The position numbers and the translations under genes were made by a program. DNA of 39,276 nt from Deltaproteobacteria bacterium (GTDB taxonomy: Bacteria > Desulfobacterota > GWC2-55-46), in assembly GCA_016212705.1 (NCBI GenBank), contig JACREU010000009.1, positions 1 through 39,276 of the forward strand, in the 5' to 3' direction. Shown here piece after piece: positions 24,608 through 32,846 of the stretch; positions within the stretch are counted from its first letter, which is position 1, and every line of letters begins with the position of its first letter. The notes under the pieces are model-generated. The model did no database searches and had not been told where the DNA came from. It was given only the letters and a program-made list of their open reading frames with translations.

Positions 24608-24973
24608 TAAACAACCCGTTGAACATCCATATGGAATTGTATGCGGCGCGTCACGGCTCAAGCCACGTCTTGAAATCAAAAAATTATATCACAAATGGCC
24701 GCTGAGTGGAATTTTAAAGGCGTTTATTCATTTTTGAAGGAAGTATCCGGGATTTGGAGGATATGCGTTTTTTTTGAAAAGGCCCTGTTAAGCTGTCTGT
24801 GATGCGAGGGGCGGGGACCGTATCAATCACGACGCCGCCGGAGGCTGGATTAGCTTGTCCTTGCGATGGAAGACGGCAAAGGGACGCTACGCCACTGGAC
24901 GGTCTTCCCTGCCTGGAGCGCAACGGGGCCGCCTCAAAAAAAACATTCAAGGGCTTTAGGAGTACGGCCCTGC
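24608..24973. other. Intergenic region (366 bp)
   Basis: No convincing gene is seen. The region is more AT-rich than its neighbours in 24670-24780. It holds a candidate promoter (24683-24711) and small palindromes (TTCATTTTTGAA near 24726; TATCC...GGATA near 24743). A 7-bp GGAAGAC/GTCTTCC pair with a loop of about 30 bases lies around 24868-24907. Confidence 0.6.
24683..24711 (-). promoter_or_regulatory. Candidate promoter of the triple-GT4 operon
   Basis: A perfect minus-strand TATAAT (24683-24688) lies 17 bases from a weak -35 box TTCCAC (24706-24711). Initiation near 24676 would give a ~70-base leader to TTG 24607. Confidence 0.4.
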
Positions 24974-25432
24974 TTAGCCGCCTGACCCGTGCGTCTTTTT
25001 ATCCTCAAGCCCGTCGAGCCTTTTCCTGAGGGCGGCGTTCTCGTCGTTCACCCTCTTTATCTCCTCTGACAATATTTCGAGCGCGCCGAGCACTCCGTAG
25101 TTGAAGCCTGCCTGCTTCTCCCACATGGCGCCGCCGAACCTGGTCAATACGAAAAGGGTTATCCTCTTAATGGTTACGATAAGCCAGCCCTTAAAGGCCG
25201 ACCTGTGGGACGTGGCCCTGGGGACGCTTGCGAGGTCGTAGCCGTTTTTAAGGAGGTTCAGTTGAGCCGACAGGACGTCCCTTTCCATGCCAGACTCGTC
25301 AAGCGCCGCCCCGGAGACGTCCTTTATGTCGGCCTCGGAATAAACGCCGGAGTCGATCTTGCGGTTGACGCTCTCCCTTATGCGCCCCATTATCGCCTCT
25401 ATGTCCATATCGCCGAGCCGCTTATCGCCCAT
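24974..25432 (-). CDS. Unknown small protein with SHR-amphipathic motif and C-terminal coiled coil
   Basis: This 152-aa protein has an N-terminal helical region (DIEAIMGRIRESVNRKI), a middle segment TSHRSAFKGWLIVTIKR that looks like a hydrophobic or amphipathic membrane-associating helix, and a C-terminal coiled coil (EILSEEIKRVNDENAALRKRL). The SHR...G.LIV..KR motif recurs at the N-terminus of the coiled-coil methyltransferase at 33894-35069. This suggests a shared localisation or oligomerisation module. No enzyme motif is seen. A scaffold or partner for a cluster enzyme is the best guess. It starts seven bases after the FAD oxidoreductase gene. Confidence 0.7.
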   Translation of the reverse strand: MGDKRLGDMDIEAIMGRIRESVNRKIDSGVYSEADIKDVSGAALDESGMERDVLSAQLNLLKNGYDLASVPRATSHRSAFKGWLIVTIKRITLFVLTRFGGAMWEKQAGFNYGVLGALEILSEEIKRVNDENAALRKRLDGLEDKKTHGSGG

Positions 25433-25439
25433 TACGCCC

Positions 25440-26753
25440 TCAGGATTCCCGTTTTACAAGTTCGCTCACTTCCATCCCGAGCTTTATGCTGTAGTTGACC
25501 CCTCTGTCCTCAGGGTAGATGTGTGACGTGGATACCCAGTAGAGCCCTTCGACGGGGGTCTTGATCCCCGGCTTTATCGAGCCGTACCCGGCGGTTATGA
25601 AGGGTTGCGCGTACACCGACCTGAAGACAAGCGCCTTGGTAACGTCTTTTTCCGCGTCGAAAAGAGGGTTTACCCTCTTTATATGCTTGTAGAAAAGGCC
25701 GAGTATGTCCTTGTCCTTCGACTTATAGACCGGGTCGTCAGGCGAAAGGTATTTGGATATATATATTATATGTCTGCCGCCGTAGTGCTCGGTCCCCCAA
25801 AGGTTGGTATGCTCCACAACCGCGCCGAACGGGAACGAGTTGTCCCCGACGTTCAGCCAGTATATGCCGCTCAGCGGCTTTTTCGTTATGAGCATCGCGC
25901 ATATGACGGCCATGTGCTCCAGCTTATCGAGGACCGCCCTGTATTCCGCGGGGAAATCACAGAGTCCCTTCAGCACCCCTGGGGCGAAGGTAGCCACCAC
26001 CTTGTCAAAACGCGTTTTTGTCTTATTGTCCTCGACTACGAGGGCGTCCCCATCCCGTGATATCCTCGTAACGTTCGCCCCGGTCCTTATCTCGCCGCCG
26101 TTGGACCTGATCCTCCCCGCAAGCGCGTCAGTGATGCGCCCGAAGCTCCCTTCCATGTAGGCGAGCGACTCCTGCCCGAGCTTTCTCGTCTCGCTCCTCT
26201 GCTGTACCTTTCTCGCTATGAACGTTATGCCTATCTTATCGTACCTGGGGCCGAACTTCTGCACGAGGAGCGGCTTCCATATGACTTCATATACCCTTTC
26301 CCCGGCATGGCGCCTGAGCCATTCGTCTGCCGTAAAGCCTTCGAGCTTGCCTAAGTCCCGCTCCGACTTGAGCTTCAATGTGGACGTGATGAACCGTATC
26401 TTGTCGGCTATCCCGAGCGGTTTGAACTTAAGGAGCGAGGCGATCGTCCCGAACTGGTAGACCTTGCCGTCCGTAAGATAGCCCATCGGGCTCTTGAGCC
26501 AGCGTACCGAGCCGGAGAGCCCGAGCTCGGCGCATAGGCCCCAGAGCGCGGCGTCGCTGCTGAATGCGTGGTGGTAATAGACGTCTATCGGGAACCCGTC
26601 GATGGTTATCGCCTTGGCGAGCCCCCCGAGCTCCCCGTCCCTCTCAAGGACAGTGACGTCGAAACCGCTCTCCGAGAGCCTGTACGCGGCGGTAAGGCCC
26701 GCGAGGCCTCCGCCCAGCACCCCTATGCGGGGCCTCTTTCCATCATGTTTCAT
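25440..26753 (-). CDS. FAD-dependent amine-oxidase-fold oxidoreductase
   Basis: This 437-aa flavoprotein has the N-terminal FAD dinucleotide-binding motif GVLGGGLAGLTAAYRL followed by VLERDGELGGLAK. The overall pattern matches the protoporphyrinogen oxidase/UDP-galactopyranose-mutase-like group (COG1232 type). A conserved C-terminal FAD motif region (VEGLYWVSTSHIYPEDRGVNYSIKLG) is present. Proteins of this kind occur in glycan clusters next to GtrB-like GT2 and methyltransferase genes, exactly as here; the substrate, perhaps a lipid-linked sugar, is unknown. ATG 26753 overlaps the upstream stop in ATGA, so the longer track start (26774) is rejected. Confidence 0.85.
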   Translation of the reverse strand: MKHDGKRPRIGVLGGGLAGLTAAYRLSESGFDVTVLERDGELGGLAKAITIDGFPIDVYYHHAFSSDAALWGLCAELGLSGSVRWLKSPMGYLTDGKVYQFGTIASLLKFKPLGIADKIRFITSTLKLKSERDLGKLEGFTADEWLRRHAGERVYEVIWKPLLVQKFGPRYDKIGITFIARKVQQRSETRKLGQESLAYMEGSFGRITDALAGRIRSNGGEIRTGANVTRISRDGDALVVEDNKTKTRFDKVVATFAPGVLKGLCDFPAEYRAVLDKLEHMAVICAMLITKKPLSGIYWLNVGDNSFPFGAVVEHTNLWGTEHYGGRHIIYISKYLSPDDPVYKSKDKDILGLFYKHIKRVNPLFDAEKDVTKALVFRSVYAQPFITAGYGSIKPGIKTPVEGLYWVSTSHIYPEDRGVNYSIKLGMEVSELVKRES

Positions 26754-27241
26754 CTTGATCTCAAGACCCCCCACTGCATGAGCCCCAAAACCTTTTTGAG
26801 ACTGACAATCTCAAACGGGAGTTCCTCCAGGCGCACGAGGTGAGAGTGCGGCGAGGTCCTTTTCTGGTTCAGCCCGAAAAATTCCATTATACGAAGCGCC
26901 CAGTCCATGGACGGGACCGGCGTCGTCGCGATAAAGAGCCCGCCGGGCTTAAGGAGCTTCTTCACCGGCTTTATGAGGTCCACGTGCTCTATCACCTCGA
27001 ACGCGAGGACCACGTCGAACTGCCCCTGCTTGAAGCCGAGCTCCGCGTACCTGTTTATGTCGCCTACAACGTCCGCCGGCGGCGTCACGTCCAGCCCGAC
27101 CACGTCCACCCCTTTTTCCCGGAGCTTCTTTGTCACGTACATGTTCCCGCAGCCGATCTCCAGGACCCTGTCACCCTTCTTGATGAACGGGAGGCAGAAC
27201 TGGATGCGTTTTTCCCTGACGATGTTGCTCAAAAGGCCCAT
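26750..27241 (-). CDS. Class I SAM-dependent methyltransferase
   Basis: This 163-aa short protein has SAM motif I VLEIGCGNMYVTKKL, the acidic VGLDVTP loop and the FDVVLAFEVIEHV post-motif, then LLKPGGLFIATTP. It is shorter than typical 200-250-aa family members, with a reduced C-terminal region. The methyl acceptor is unknown; O-methylation of a sugar or a lipid carrier is possible. Its ATG follows directly on the upstream stop (TAAATG), and its end overlaps the FAD oxidoreductase gene in ATGA. These two and the GtrB-like gene are probably translated as a set. Confidence 0.85.
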   Translation of the reverse strand: MGLLSNIVREKRIQFCLPFIKKGDRVLEIGCGNMYVTKKLREKGVDVVGLDVTPPADVVGDINRYAELGFKQGQFDVVLAFEVIEHVDLIKPVKKLLKPGGLFIATTPVPSMDWALRIMEFFGLNQKRTSPHSHLVRLEELPFEIVSLKKVLGLMQWGVLRSR

Positions 27242-28204
27242 TTATCTATCTTCCTTTTTTTCGATCCCAACGAACTCTTTGGCTATGAACAGCGGACGGT
27301 TTTTCGTCTCATCGAATATCCTGCCTATATACTCGCCGAGTATCCCGAGCGCGAAGAGCTGAACGCCTCCGAAAAAAAGCACGGCGAGCATCAACGACGC
27401 GTATCCGGGATAGTCCTGCGGGCTGTATCCGAGCATCTTAAAACCTATGATCCTGTGGGCGATCACGAATACCGACGCGAAGAACGCGAAGAACGCTACC
27501 GTCACGCCGAGGACCCCGATATAGTGAAGGGGGACGTGGCTGAAGCCTATGACGGCGTCCTTTGCGAGGCGGAAGCTCTTTTTAAAAGTGTACTTCGCCT
27601 TGCCCGAATGCCTCGCGTCCCTGTTTACGACAACCCCGATCTGCCTGTACCCGATCCACGACCTTAAGCCCCGCACGAACCTGTTGCGCTCCGGCATCGC
27701 GTTCAGGTGCTCCACGACGACCCTGTCCATGAGGCAGAAGTCCCCCGAATCGAGCGGTATGTCCATCGTGACCATCTTTGAAAACATCCTGTAAAAGGCC
27801 CACGACGTCCACTTCTTTACGATGCCCTCGTCAGCCCTCATCTGCCGTATGGCGTAGACCACCTGAAACCCCTCCCGCCACTTCGAGATGAACTCCCCGA
27901 TTGTTTCCGGACGGTCCTGCAGGTCGCCGTCTATGACTATAACGGCATCCCCTCTGGAGAACCTCAGGCCCGCGCTTACCGCCACCTGGTGGCCGAAGTT
28001 GCGCGAGAAGCTTACGGCCTTGACCCTCACCGGGTCCTTTTTGTTCAGGCCCTTTATGAGATCGAGGCTGTTGTCCCTGCTCCCGTCGTCGACGTAGATG
28101 AACTCCATCTCGTCCTTGACCTCTTTCGCGACGGCCGAAAGCCGTTCATAGAGCTTCTCTACGTTCTTCCCCTCGTTAAATACGGGAATGATGATGGAAA
28201 TCAC
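27242..28204 (-). CDS. GtrB/ArnC-like polyprenyl-phosphate glycosyltransferase (GT2)
   Basis: This 320-aa GT2 enzyme has a GT-A domain (SIIIPVFNEGKNVE; YVDDGSRDNS; metal motif DGDLQDRPE). Two C-terminal transmembrane helices at about 230-255 and 265-295 precede EYIGRIFDETKNRPLF, the arrangement of GtrB and ArnC. It transfers a sugar from a nucleotide donor to undecaprenyl phosphate, feeding a GT-C enzyme in the periplasm. The upstream neighbour (10-base gap) is such a GT-C candidate. The start is GTG 28204 with GGAGG five bases upstream. Confidence 0.92.
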   Translation of the reverse strand: MISIIIPVFNEGKNVEKLYERLSAVAKEVKDEMEFIYVDDGSRDNSLDLIKGLNKKDPVRVKAVSFSRNFGHQVAVSAGLRFSRGDAVIVIDGDLQDRPETIGEFISKWREGFQVVYAIRQMRADEGIVKKWTSWAFYRMFSKMVTMDIPLDSGDFCLMDRVVVEHLNAMPERNRFVRGLRSWIGYRQIGVVVNRDARHSGKAKYTFKKSFRLAKDAVIGFSHVPLHYIGVLGVTVAFFAFFASVFVIAHRIIGFKMLGYSPQDYPGYASLMLAVLFFGGVQLFALGILGEYIGRIFDETKNRPLFIAKEFVGIEKKEDR

Positions 28205-28214
28205 GAAACCTCCG

Positions 28215-30281
28215 TCAATTCAGGAACGCCCTACCGTTATTCTCTATCCCTTCGAGCCACGCGCCGAGCAACCTGCCGTCCATACTGCCTTTGACGGTAT
28301 GGCTGGGCGCCCATCCCTCGGCAAAGACGCGGAACGAGACCGGACCGCCTCCGGATACCGCGGACGCCGGGACCTCAATATCGAATACGGCGACCACGCC
28401 GGGAGAAACGGCCTTCGTGTGCCGTTTCCCGTTAAAGCCGAGCGTTATCTTCTGGGGACTGTCCTTGTCCCACGCCCTCAGTTTTACGACGAGCCTGCCC
28501 TTTTGAAGGCCGCTTATGTCGAACCTGGCCTCCTCGCCCCCGACGGTCCATCTGTCCGGGGTGAGCGCCCCGGGACTGACGGTCACGCCCGCCGCCTCGA
28601 GCCTCGTGTATATGTCCGTATCCGGCCCGGGATATATGTAACTCCCGTTGTTAAACAGACCTACAAGCTTTACGCCGAGGGTCCTCGGGTCCGGATTCGC
28701 GCCGTTTGTGGCCTCAACCGGGACCCAGGGCTCTGCCAGCAGGTCCAGGTACACAAGGTTCCTCACCCATCTTCTGGAATACTTCCGGATGTCATTTTCT
28801 GTAACCGGGACTACAATATTATTCACAATTCCGGGTTGAAGTAAATACGTAAATTCCTTTTTGCCGTTCAGAGTTACCCGCAGTTTTTGCGGCTCCTTTT
28901 TCCCCCACCCGAGGAGCCTGAAGGATACCTCACCGCTCGATACGTCGTTCAAAAGCAGTTTTAAAGGCTCTCCACCGAGCGTCCACGCGTCTCCCTTGAA
29001 ATGCCTGTCGTCGTCCAACAGCGCGGCGCTCCGGCCTACCTTCCTGCTGAAGTGAAAGGCGACCTCCGGGTTGTCTTCGAGCCCAAATACAAACCTCGCG
29101 GCCTTGTAGGGCAGGTACGTGAAGTGCTCCCTCTTCGATACCTGCGGGGCCTGCGAATTGTGCACCGGGTCCATCACTACGCCGGCGATTACAAAAACCG
29201 ATACGGCGAGGAGCGCCTTGTTTAACCGGGTAAGCCTTATCTCGCCGACCATAAAAAGGAATACCGGGTAGACGAGCATCAGGTACCTGAGCCCAACCTG
29301 GTGCGAGTATATGTGGGCCGTCCCGTTCATCCCGACCACTATGAGAACGGACGAGAAGATTAAAATGTAATTTTTTATGTTCCTCTCCATGTTGACGAGG
29401 CAGAGGATTACAAGGGGATAAAACCAGATGAGCCCGTAGAACGGGTCTATGAACGACCCGATTACGGTGGAAGGGGTTATGAACTTCATGGACGCGAACC
29501 CTTCCTTCACTATCGGGCTGAAGGACTTGAAGTGGTAGAAATTATACAGGAGTTGCGGCGATGCGAAGAGAGCGGTCACAACGAGCCCGAGCGCGGCCCT
29601 CCTGTACTCCCTTTTGGACGCGAGGTCGAACCAGAACGGTAGCAGGAGCGCGAGCATCGGGGTCTTTACGCCGGCCGCCACGCCCATTATCGCCGAGGCA
29701 GAGTAATACCGCTTCCTCTGCCAGAGGAAGATAAACGCCGTCGTCAAAAACAGCATGAAAACTTCCGAGTGTATCCAGAGGACGTAGGAGGCCGCGGCTG
29801 AAAAGAAGAAAAAGACCGCGGAGGCCGCGAGGGACAGCCCCTCTGCATTCTTCTCCCTGAGATAGAGGTACCCCATGAGGACGGAGAGGAAAAAGAGTAT
29901 CGCGTTCAGGAAATAGAAGCCGTAATGGGAAAAGGACTTTCCGAAGGCCGAAAAAAAGAGGTAAAAAGGCGCCGAAGCGAGCGGGTAGTAGAACGAATGC
30001 GCGCCGAGCCGCACCTTCCCGCTCCTTGTGTTCTTCATGAGATATATCCCGGCTGGGTCGTAATCTATGGTCTCGGGCTTGCGCTCAAGGTGCCTCTTGA
30101 GGTCCACATGAGGCTTGTACACGAGGTCCCCGTCATATATGAGGCTCTCCGTGGACATGATGTACTCGGTCTTGTCCCCGGTGCCGTAAGGCGTATAGCT
30201 GAAGACCATGCCCATCAGGTAGAGGAATATGAAGGCGAGCGCCCATAGCGTATTTTTCGACCCGATACAGTCAAGCTTCAT
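28215..30281 (-). CDS. GT-C-like membrane protein with two tandem C-terminal beta domains
   Basis: This 688-aa protein has about ten transmembrane helices in residues 12-375, with a first-loop motif YTPYGTGDKTEYIM, consistent with a GT-C glycosyltransferase. The periplasmic C-terminal part holds two homologous repeats at about 425-547 and 572-683. They share D.WT(L/V)GGE, the WxKxxPQK(L/I)....NGK block, PG(I/V)V and LG.xLxG(L/I)xNNG. The repeats look like carbohydrate-binding beta sandwiches. A strong AAGGAGGA lies nine bases before ATG 30281. The GtrB-like enzyme downstream may make its lipid-linked donor. The precise family was not recognised. Confidence 0.78.
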   Translation of the reverse strand: MKLDCIGSKNTLWALAFIFLYLMGMVFSYTPYGTGDKTEYIMSTESLIYDGDLVYKPHVDLKRHLERKPETIDYDPAGIYLMKNTRSGKVRLGAHSFYYPLASAPFYLFFSAFGKSFSHYGFYFLNAILFFLSVLMGYLYLREKNAEGLSLAASAVFFFFSAAASYVLWIHSEVFMLFLTTAFIFLWQRKRYYSASAIMGVAAGVKTPMLALLLPFWFDLASKREYRRAALGLVVTALFASPQLLYNFYHFKSFSPIVKEGFASMKFITPSTVIGSFIDPFYGLIWFYPLVILCLVNMERNIKNYILIFSSVLIVVGMNGTAHIYSHQVGLRYLMLVYPVFLFMVGEIRLTRLNKALLAVSVFVIAGVVMDPVHNSQAPQVSKREHFTYLPYKAARFVFGLEDNPEVAFHFSRKVGRSAALLDDDRHFKGDAWTLGGEPLKLLLNDVSSGEVSFRLLGWGKKEPQKLRVTLNGKKEFTYLLQPGIVNNIVVPVTENDIRKYSRRWVRNLVYLDLLAEPWVPVEATNGANPDPRTLGVKLVGLFNNGSYIYPGPDTDIYTRLEAAGVTVSPGALTPDRWTVGGEEARFDISGLQKGRLVVKLRAWDKDSPQKITLGFNGKRHTKAVSPGVVAVFDIEVPASAVSGGGPVSFRVFAEGWAPSHTVKGSMDGRLLGAWLEGIENNGRAFLN

Positions 30282-30373
30282 CCGGCGCAGTCCTCCTTAA
30301 AGGGCGGTTCAACGGCATTGCTGAAAACTGTTCAGAGGCGCCGGTGCAGGGCGGAACGGAAAAATCGCTCATC

Positions 30374-31549
30374 TCAGAAGACCCTCATCGCGGCAGAGAC
30401 CGTAGCGCTTCCGTCTTCCCCGAACCATTTTATCATCTCGCATACCATGTCGAACTCGAGCGCGTATTCGCCGCCCTCGGAAGGGGCCCTTAAGAACATC
30501 ACAGCGTCAAAAACCTCGCCGGGCATGATGTCGCGCGGGAGAAGGGCCCTGCCGAAGTCGTTGACGAGGAGCTTCCCGTCGGGCGTAAGCAGCCTTGCCG
30601 CGAAGGTCACATACCCCCCGAACCTGGTCTGCTCGGAAAGCCAGATAGTGTCCCCGGCGTTCCGTATGGCCGCCTTGACGCATACCTCCGCCCCGGCGCT
30701 GGCCGTAGCCGGGGCCTCGAGGATCTCTATCACGGCGCGGAGCCTGCCCGGAGACTTGCTGTCCGGGACCCTGTGCCTTGTCTTGGAAAGGGTAAAAATA
30801 AGGTTGGTCTTCTCTACGTAGTCGCAGAGCCTCTCCACATACTCCGCAACGCTCTTTTTGTCCCCGCCGGCGAGGTCCCGCCATTGCGAGTACGTAAAGT
30901 CTGTCTCCGTCGGCTGGAGATACGGCTTTATGTGAAGCTCCTCAAAGCCGGCGGAGCGCGCCTTCTCGTAGATGTCGGAGAGAACTACGTTCTTTTCAAG
31001 TATGCCCCCCTCCATCTCCTTGACGGAGGCCGGTGCCAGGGCGTGGTTGCTGCCTGGCTCGAAGAACGAGGCCTTGCCGTTTTGCTTGAGCACCCGGTAC
31101 ATCTCATCGAGGACTGCCTGATAGTCCTGCATATGGTGGAGGGAGTTCATGCAGATTATCCCGTCGAACGCGCCGTCCTTGAACGGCAGCCGTTCGTCTC
31201 CGGCGACGAAGTGCGCGCTTACCTCGCTTAAGTCTATCCTTTCGTCGCAGGACATGCGGCGCCTTCCGAAACCGAGGAGCGTCGACGAGATATCGAGCGA
31301 TACGGTCCTTATGCCGAGGCGGTTCAGCCACTCCGAGATCCATCCCGAGCCGCAGGCGAAGTCAAGGACGATGTCCCCGGCCCTGGCGTCGAGCGCCGTT
31401 ACGGCAACGCCGAAGCCGAAGATATAAGGCAGGCTGTCGATGTATCTCTTGTCCCACCTCCATGAGAGCGGCAGCCTTATCGCTATCTGCTCGTCATAGG
31501 AATCCGCGAGATCTATCTGCGCCTTTTTGCAGGACTCACCGTCATTCAT
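30374..31549 (-). CDS. SAM methyltransferase fused to C-terminal Ig-like beta domain
   Basis: This 391-aa protein has a class I methyltransferase domain at about residues 40-240: VLDFACGSGWISEWL (motif I), VSLDIS, FDGIICMNSLHHM and LKQNGKASFFEP. A C-terminal all-beta domain follows at about 265-390 (VKAAIRNAGDTIW, GGYVTFAARLLTPDGK, GEYALEFDMVCE), like the modules fused to enzymes of O-antigen loci. This arrangement suits methylation of a growing or finished glycan with the beta domain binding it. ATG 31549 overlaps the upstream stop by eight bases; the track's TTG 31558 sits too close to AGGAG and is rejected. Confidence 0.85.
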   Translation of the reverse strand: MNDGESCKKAQIDLADSYDEQIAIRLPLSWRWDKRYIDSLPYIFGFGVAVTALDARAGDIVLDFACGSGWISEWLNRLGIRTVSLDISSTLLGFGRRRMSCDERIDLSEVSAHFVAGDERLPFKDGAFDGIICMNSLHHMQDYQAVLDEMYRVLKQNGKASFFEPGSNHALAPASVKEMEGGILEKNVVLSDIYEKARSAGFEELHIKPYLQPTETDFTYSQWRDLAGGDKKSVAEYVERLCDYVEKTNLIFTLSKTRHRVPDSKSPGRLRAVIEILEAPATASAGAEVCVKAAIRNAGDTIWLSEQTRFGGYVTFAARLLTPDGKLLVNDFGRALLPRDIMPGEVFDAVMFLRAPSEGGEYALEFDMVCEMIKWFGEDGSATVSAAMRVF

Positions 31550-32846
31550 AAAGACCAAGCTCCTCTTTAGCGGCCATGAGGAAACCCGCGTCTTTCTCTC
31601 CCTGGGCCCCTATCTCGGAAAGCTCCCTTGTAATTGCGCCCATGACGCCACACACGGCCTTCCGTTTAAGGACATCGAAAATAAATTCATAATAAGCCAG
31701 GGCCGCGCCCTGGAGCGTGCACTCTCTTGCCACATATTCCTTCGCCATCTCCCCCATGCCCCGCCTTAAAGAAGCGCTGGAAGCGAGCGCCTCGATTGCC
31801 TCGCGAAGGCGGACGACCTCGCCATCCCCCATGTCTATCTTTATGCAACACTCGTCCGGGAACTCCGCGAACTGCTTGTAGTTCGAGGTGATGACGGGGA
31901 CCCCGGCGCCCATTATCCTCAAGAGGCTTGCCGAGGTCTCCCCGGCGGTTGGATAACGGAGGTTTATCGCGAGGTCCGTCGCGTTTATATATTCCTTGAA
32001 CCCGTCGTTGGTCACGAACCCGGTGACGATGACGCGGTCTTGGAGCCCGAGCGCGTCAATAAGCTCCACGACCCCGCTCGATCTTGATATCTCTCCGACG
32101 ATAAGGAAGACGGCCTTCGGGAAACGCTCCGAGATATCCTTAAATGCCTTAAGCGATACATCCACCTTCTTTATGGGGAAGACGAAACCGAAAGAGCCGA
32201 CGACAAGCGCGTCGTAAGGTATGCCCATCCTCCTCTTCATCTCCTGCTTCGTGGCGGAAGATTGCGGGAGGGCGGGTATCCCCATGTTTATCCTCCGTAC
32301 CGGCACCCTGGGGTTCGCGCCCTCGACTTCCTCCCTCACATAACCGCTATGGACTATTACGCCGAGGCTTGAGTCTATCACCCGCTTGCTCAGCGGGAAC
32401 ACAAAGTTCTCCATCTCGGTCCATACGCCCTTCAGGCGGAGCCTCGCGACCCGCTCCCCGGTCTCTCCGTTATTATACCTGAACTCCTCCACGTACCCTT
32501 CGGAATCGCCCTTTGCGAGGGTCAGCGCCGTAAAGAAGTGGTGGAGCACGAAATCGTGCATGACCGTAATGCCCGGATACTTGAGCAGGTACGGATACAT
32601 GTAAAAATGATACGGGTTATTTCCCATATGGTATAGCACGATATCGTACGCATCATCGGAGTGCCTCTTTTCAAATTCGCCGTGCGGATATACCCTGAAC
32701 CTCTCCTTAAGCGCCGTCTCTGGCTCATAGTCGTCTATGAAAACGTCTATGCCGGCGTGCTCCGAGAGAAACGGCAAAAGGTCCTCGGAGTATTCGGATA
32801 TGCCCGATTGAACCGGGGACAACGGCGTGAAGAACGCTATTCTCAT
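31542..32846 (-). CDS. Family 4 glycosyltransferase (GETSA-motif variant)
   Basis: This 434-aa GT-B enzyme begins MRIAFFTPLSPVQSGISEYSEDLL and carries VGSFGFVFPIKK in the donor domain. In place of the usual EX7E it has AGETSASLLRIMGAGVPV, a variant seen in some GT4 branches where the second Glu is replaced. Whether it is active is therefore slightly less certain than for its neighbours. ATG 32846 overlaps the upstream TGA by one base (TGATG). Donor unknown. Confidence 0.87.
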   Translation of the reverse strand: MRIAFFTPLSPVQSGISEYSEDLLPFLSEHAGIDVFIDDYEPETALKERFRVYPHGEFEKRHSDDAYDIVLYHMGNNPYHFYMYPYLLKYPGITVMHDFVLHHFFTALTLAKGDSEGYVEEFRYNNGETGERVARLRLKGVWTEMENFVFPLSKRVIDSSLGVIVHSGYVREEVEGANPRVPVRRINMGIPALPQSSATKQEMKRRMGIPYDALVVGSFGFVFPIKKVDVSLKAFKDISERFPKAVFLIVGEISRSSGVVELIDALGLQDRVIVTGFVTNDGFKEYINATDLAINLRYPTAGETSASLLRIMGAGVPVITSNYKQFAEFPDECCIKIDMGDGEVVRLREAIEALASSASLRRGMGEMAKEYVARECTLQGAALAYYEFIFDVLKRKAVCGVMGAITRELSEIGAQGEKDAGFLMAAKEELGLYE

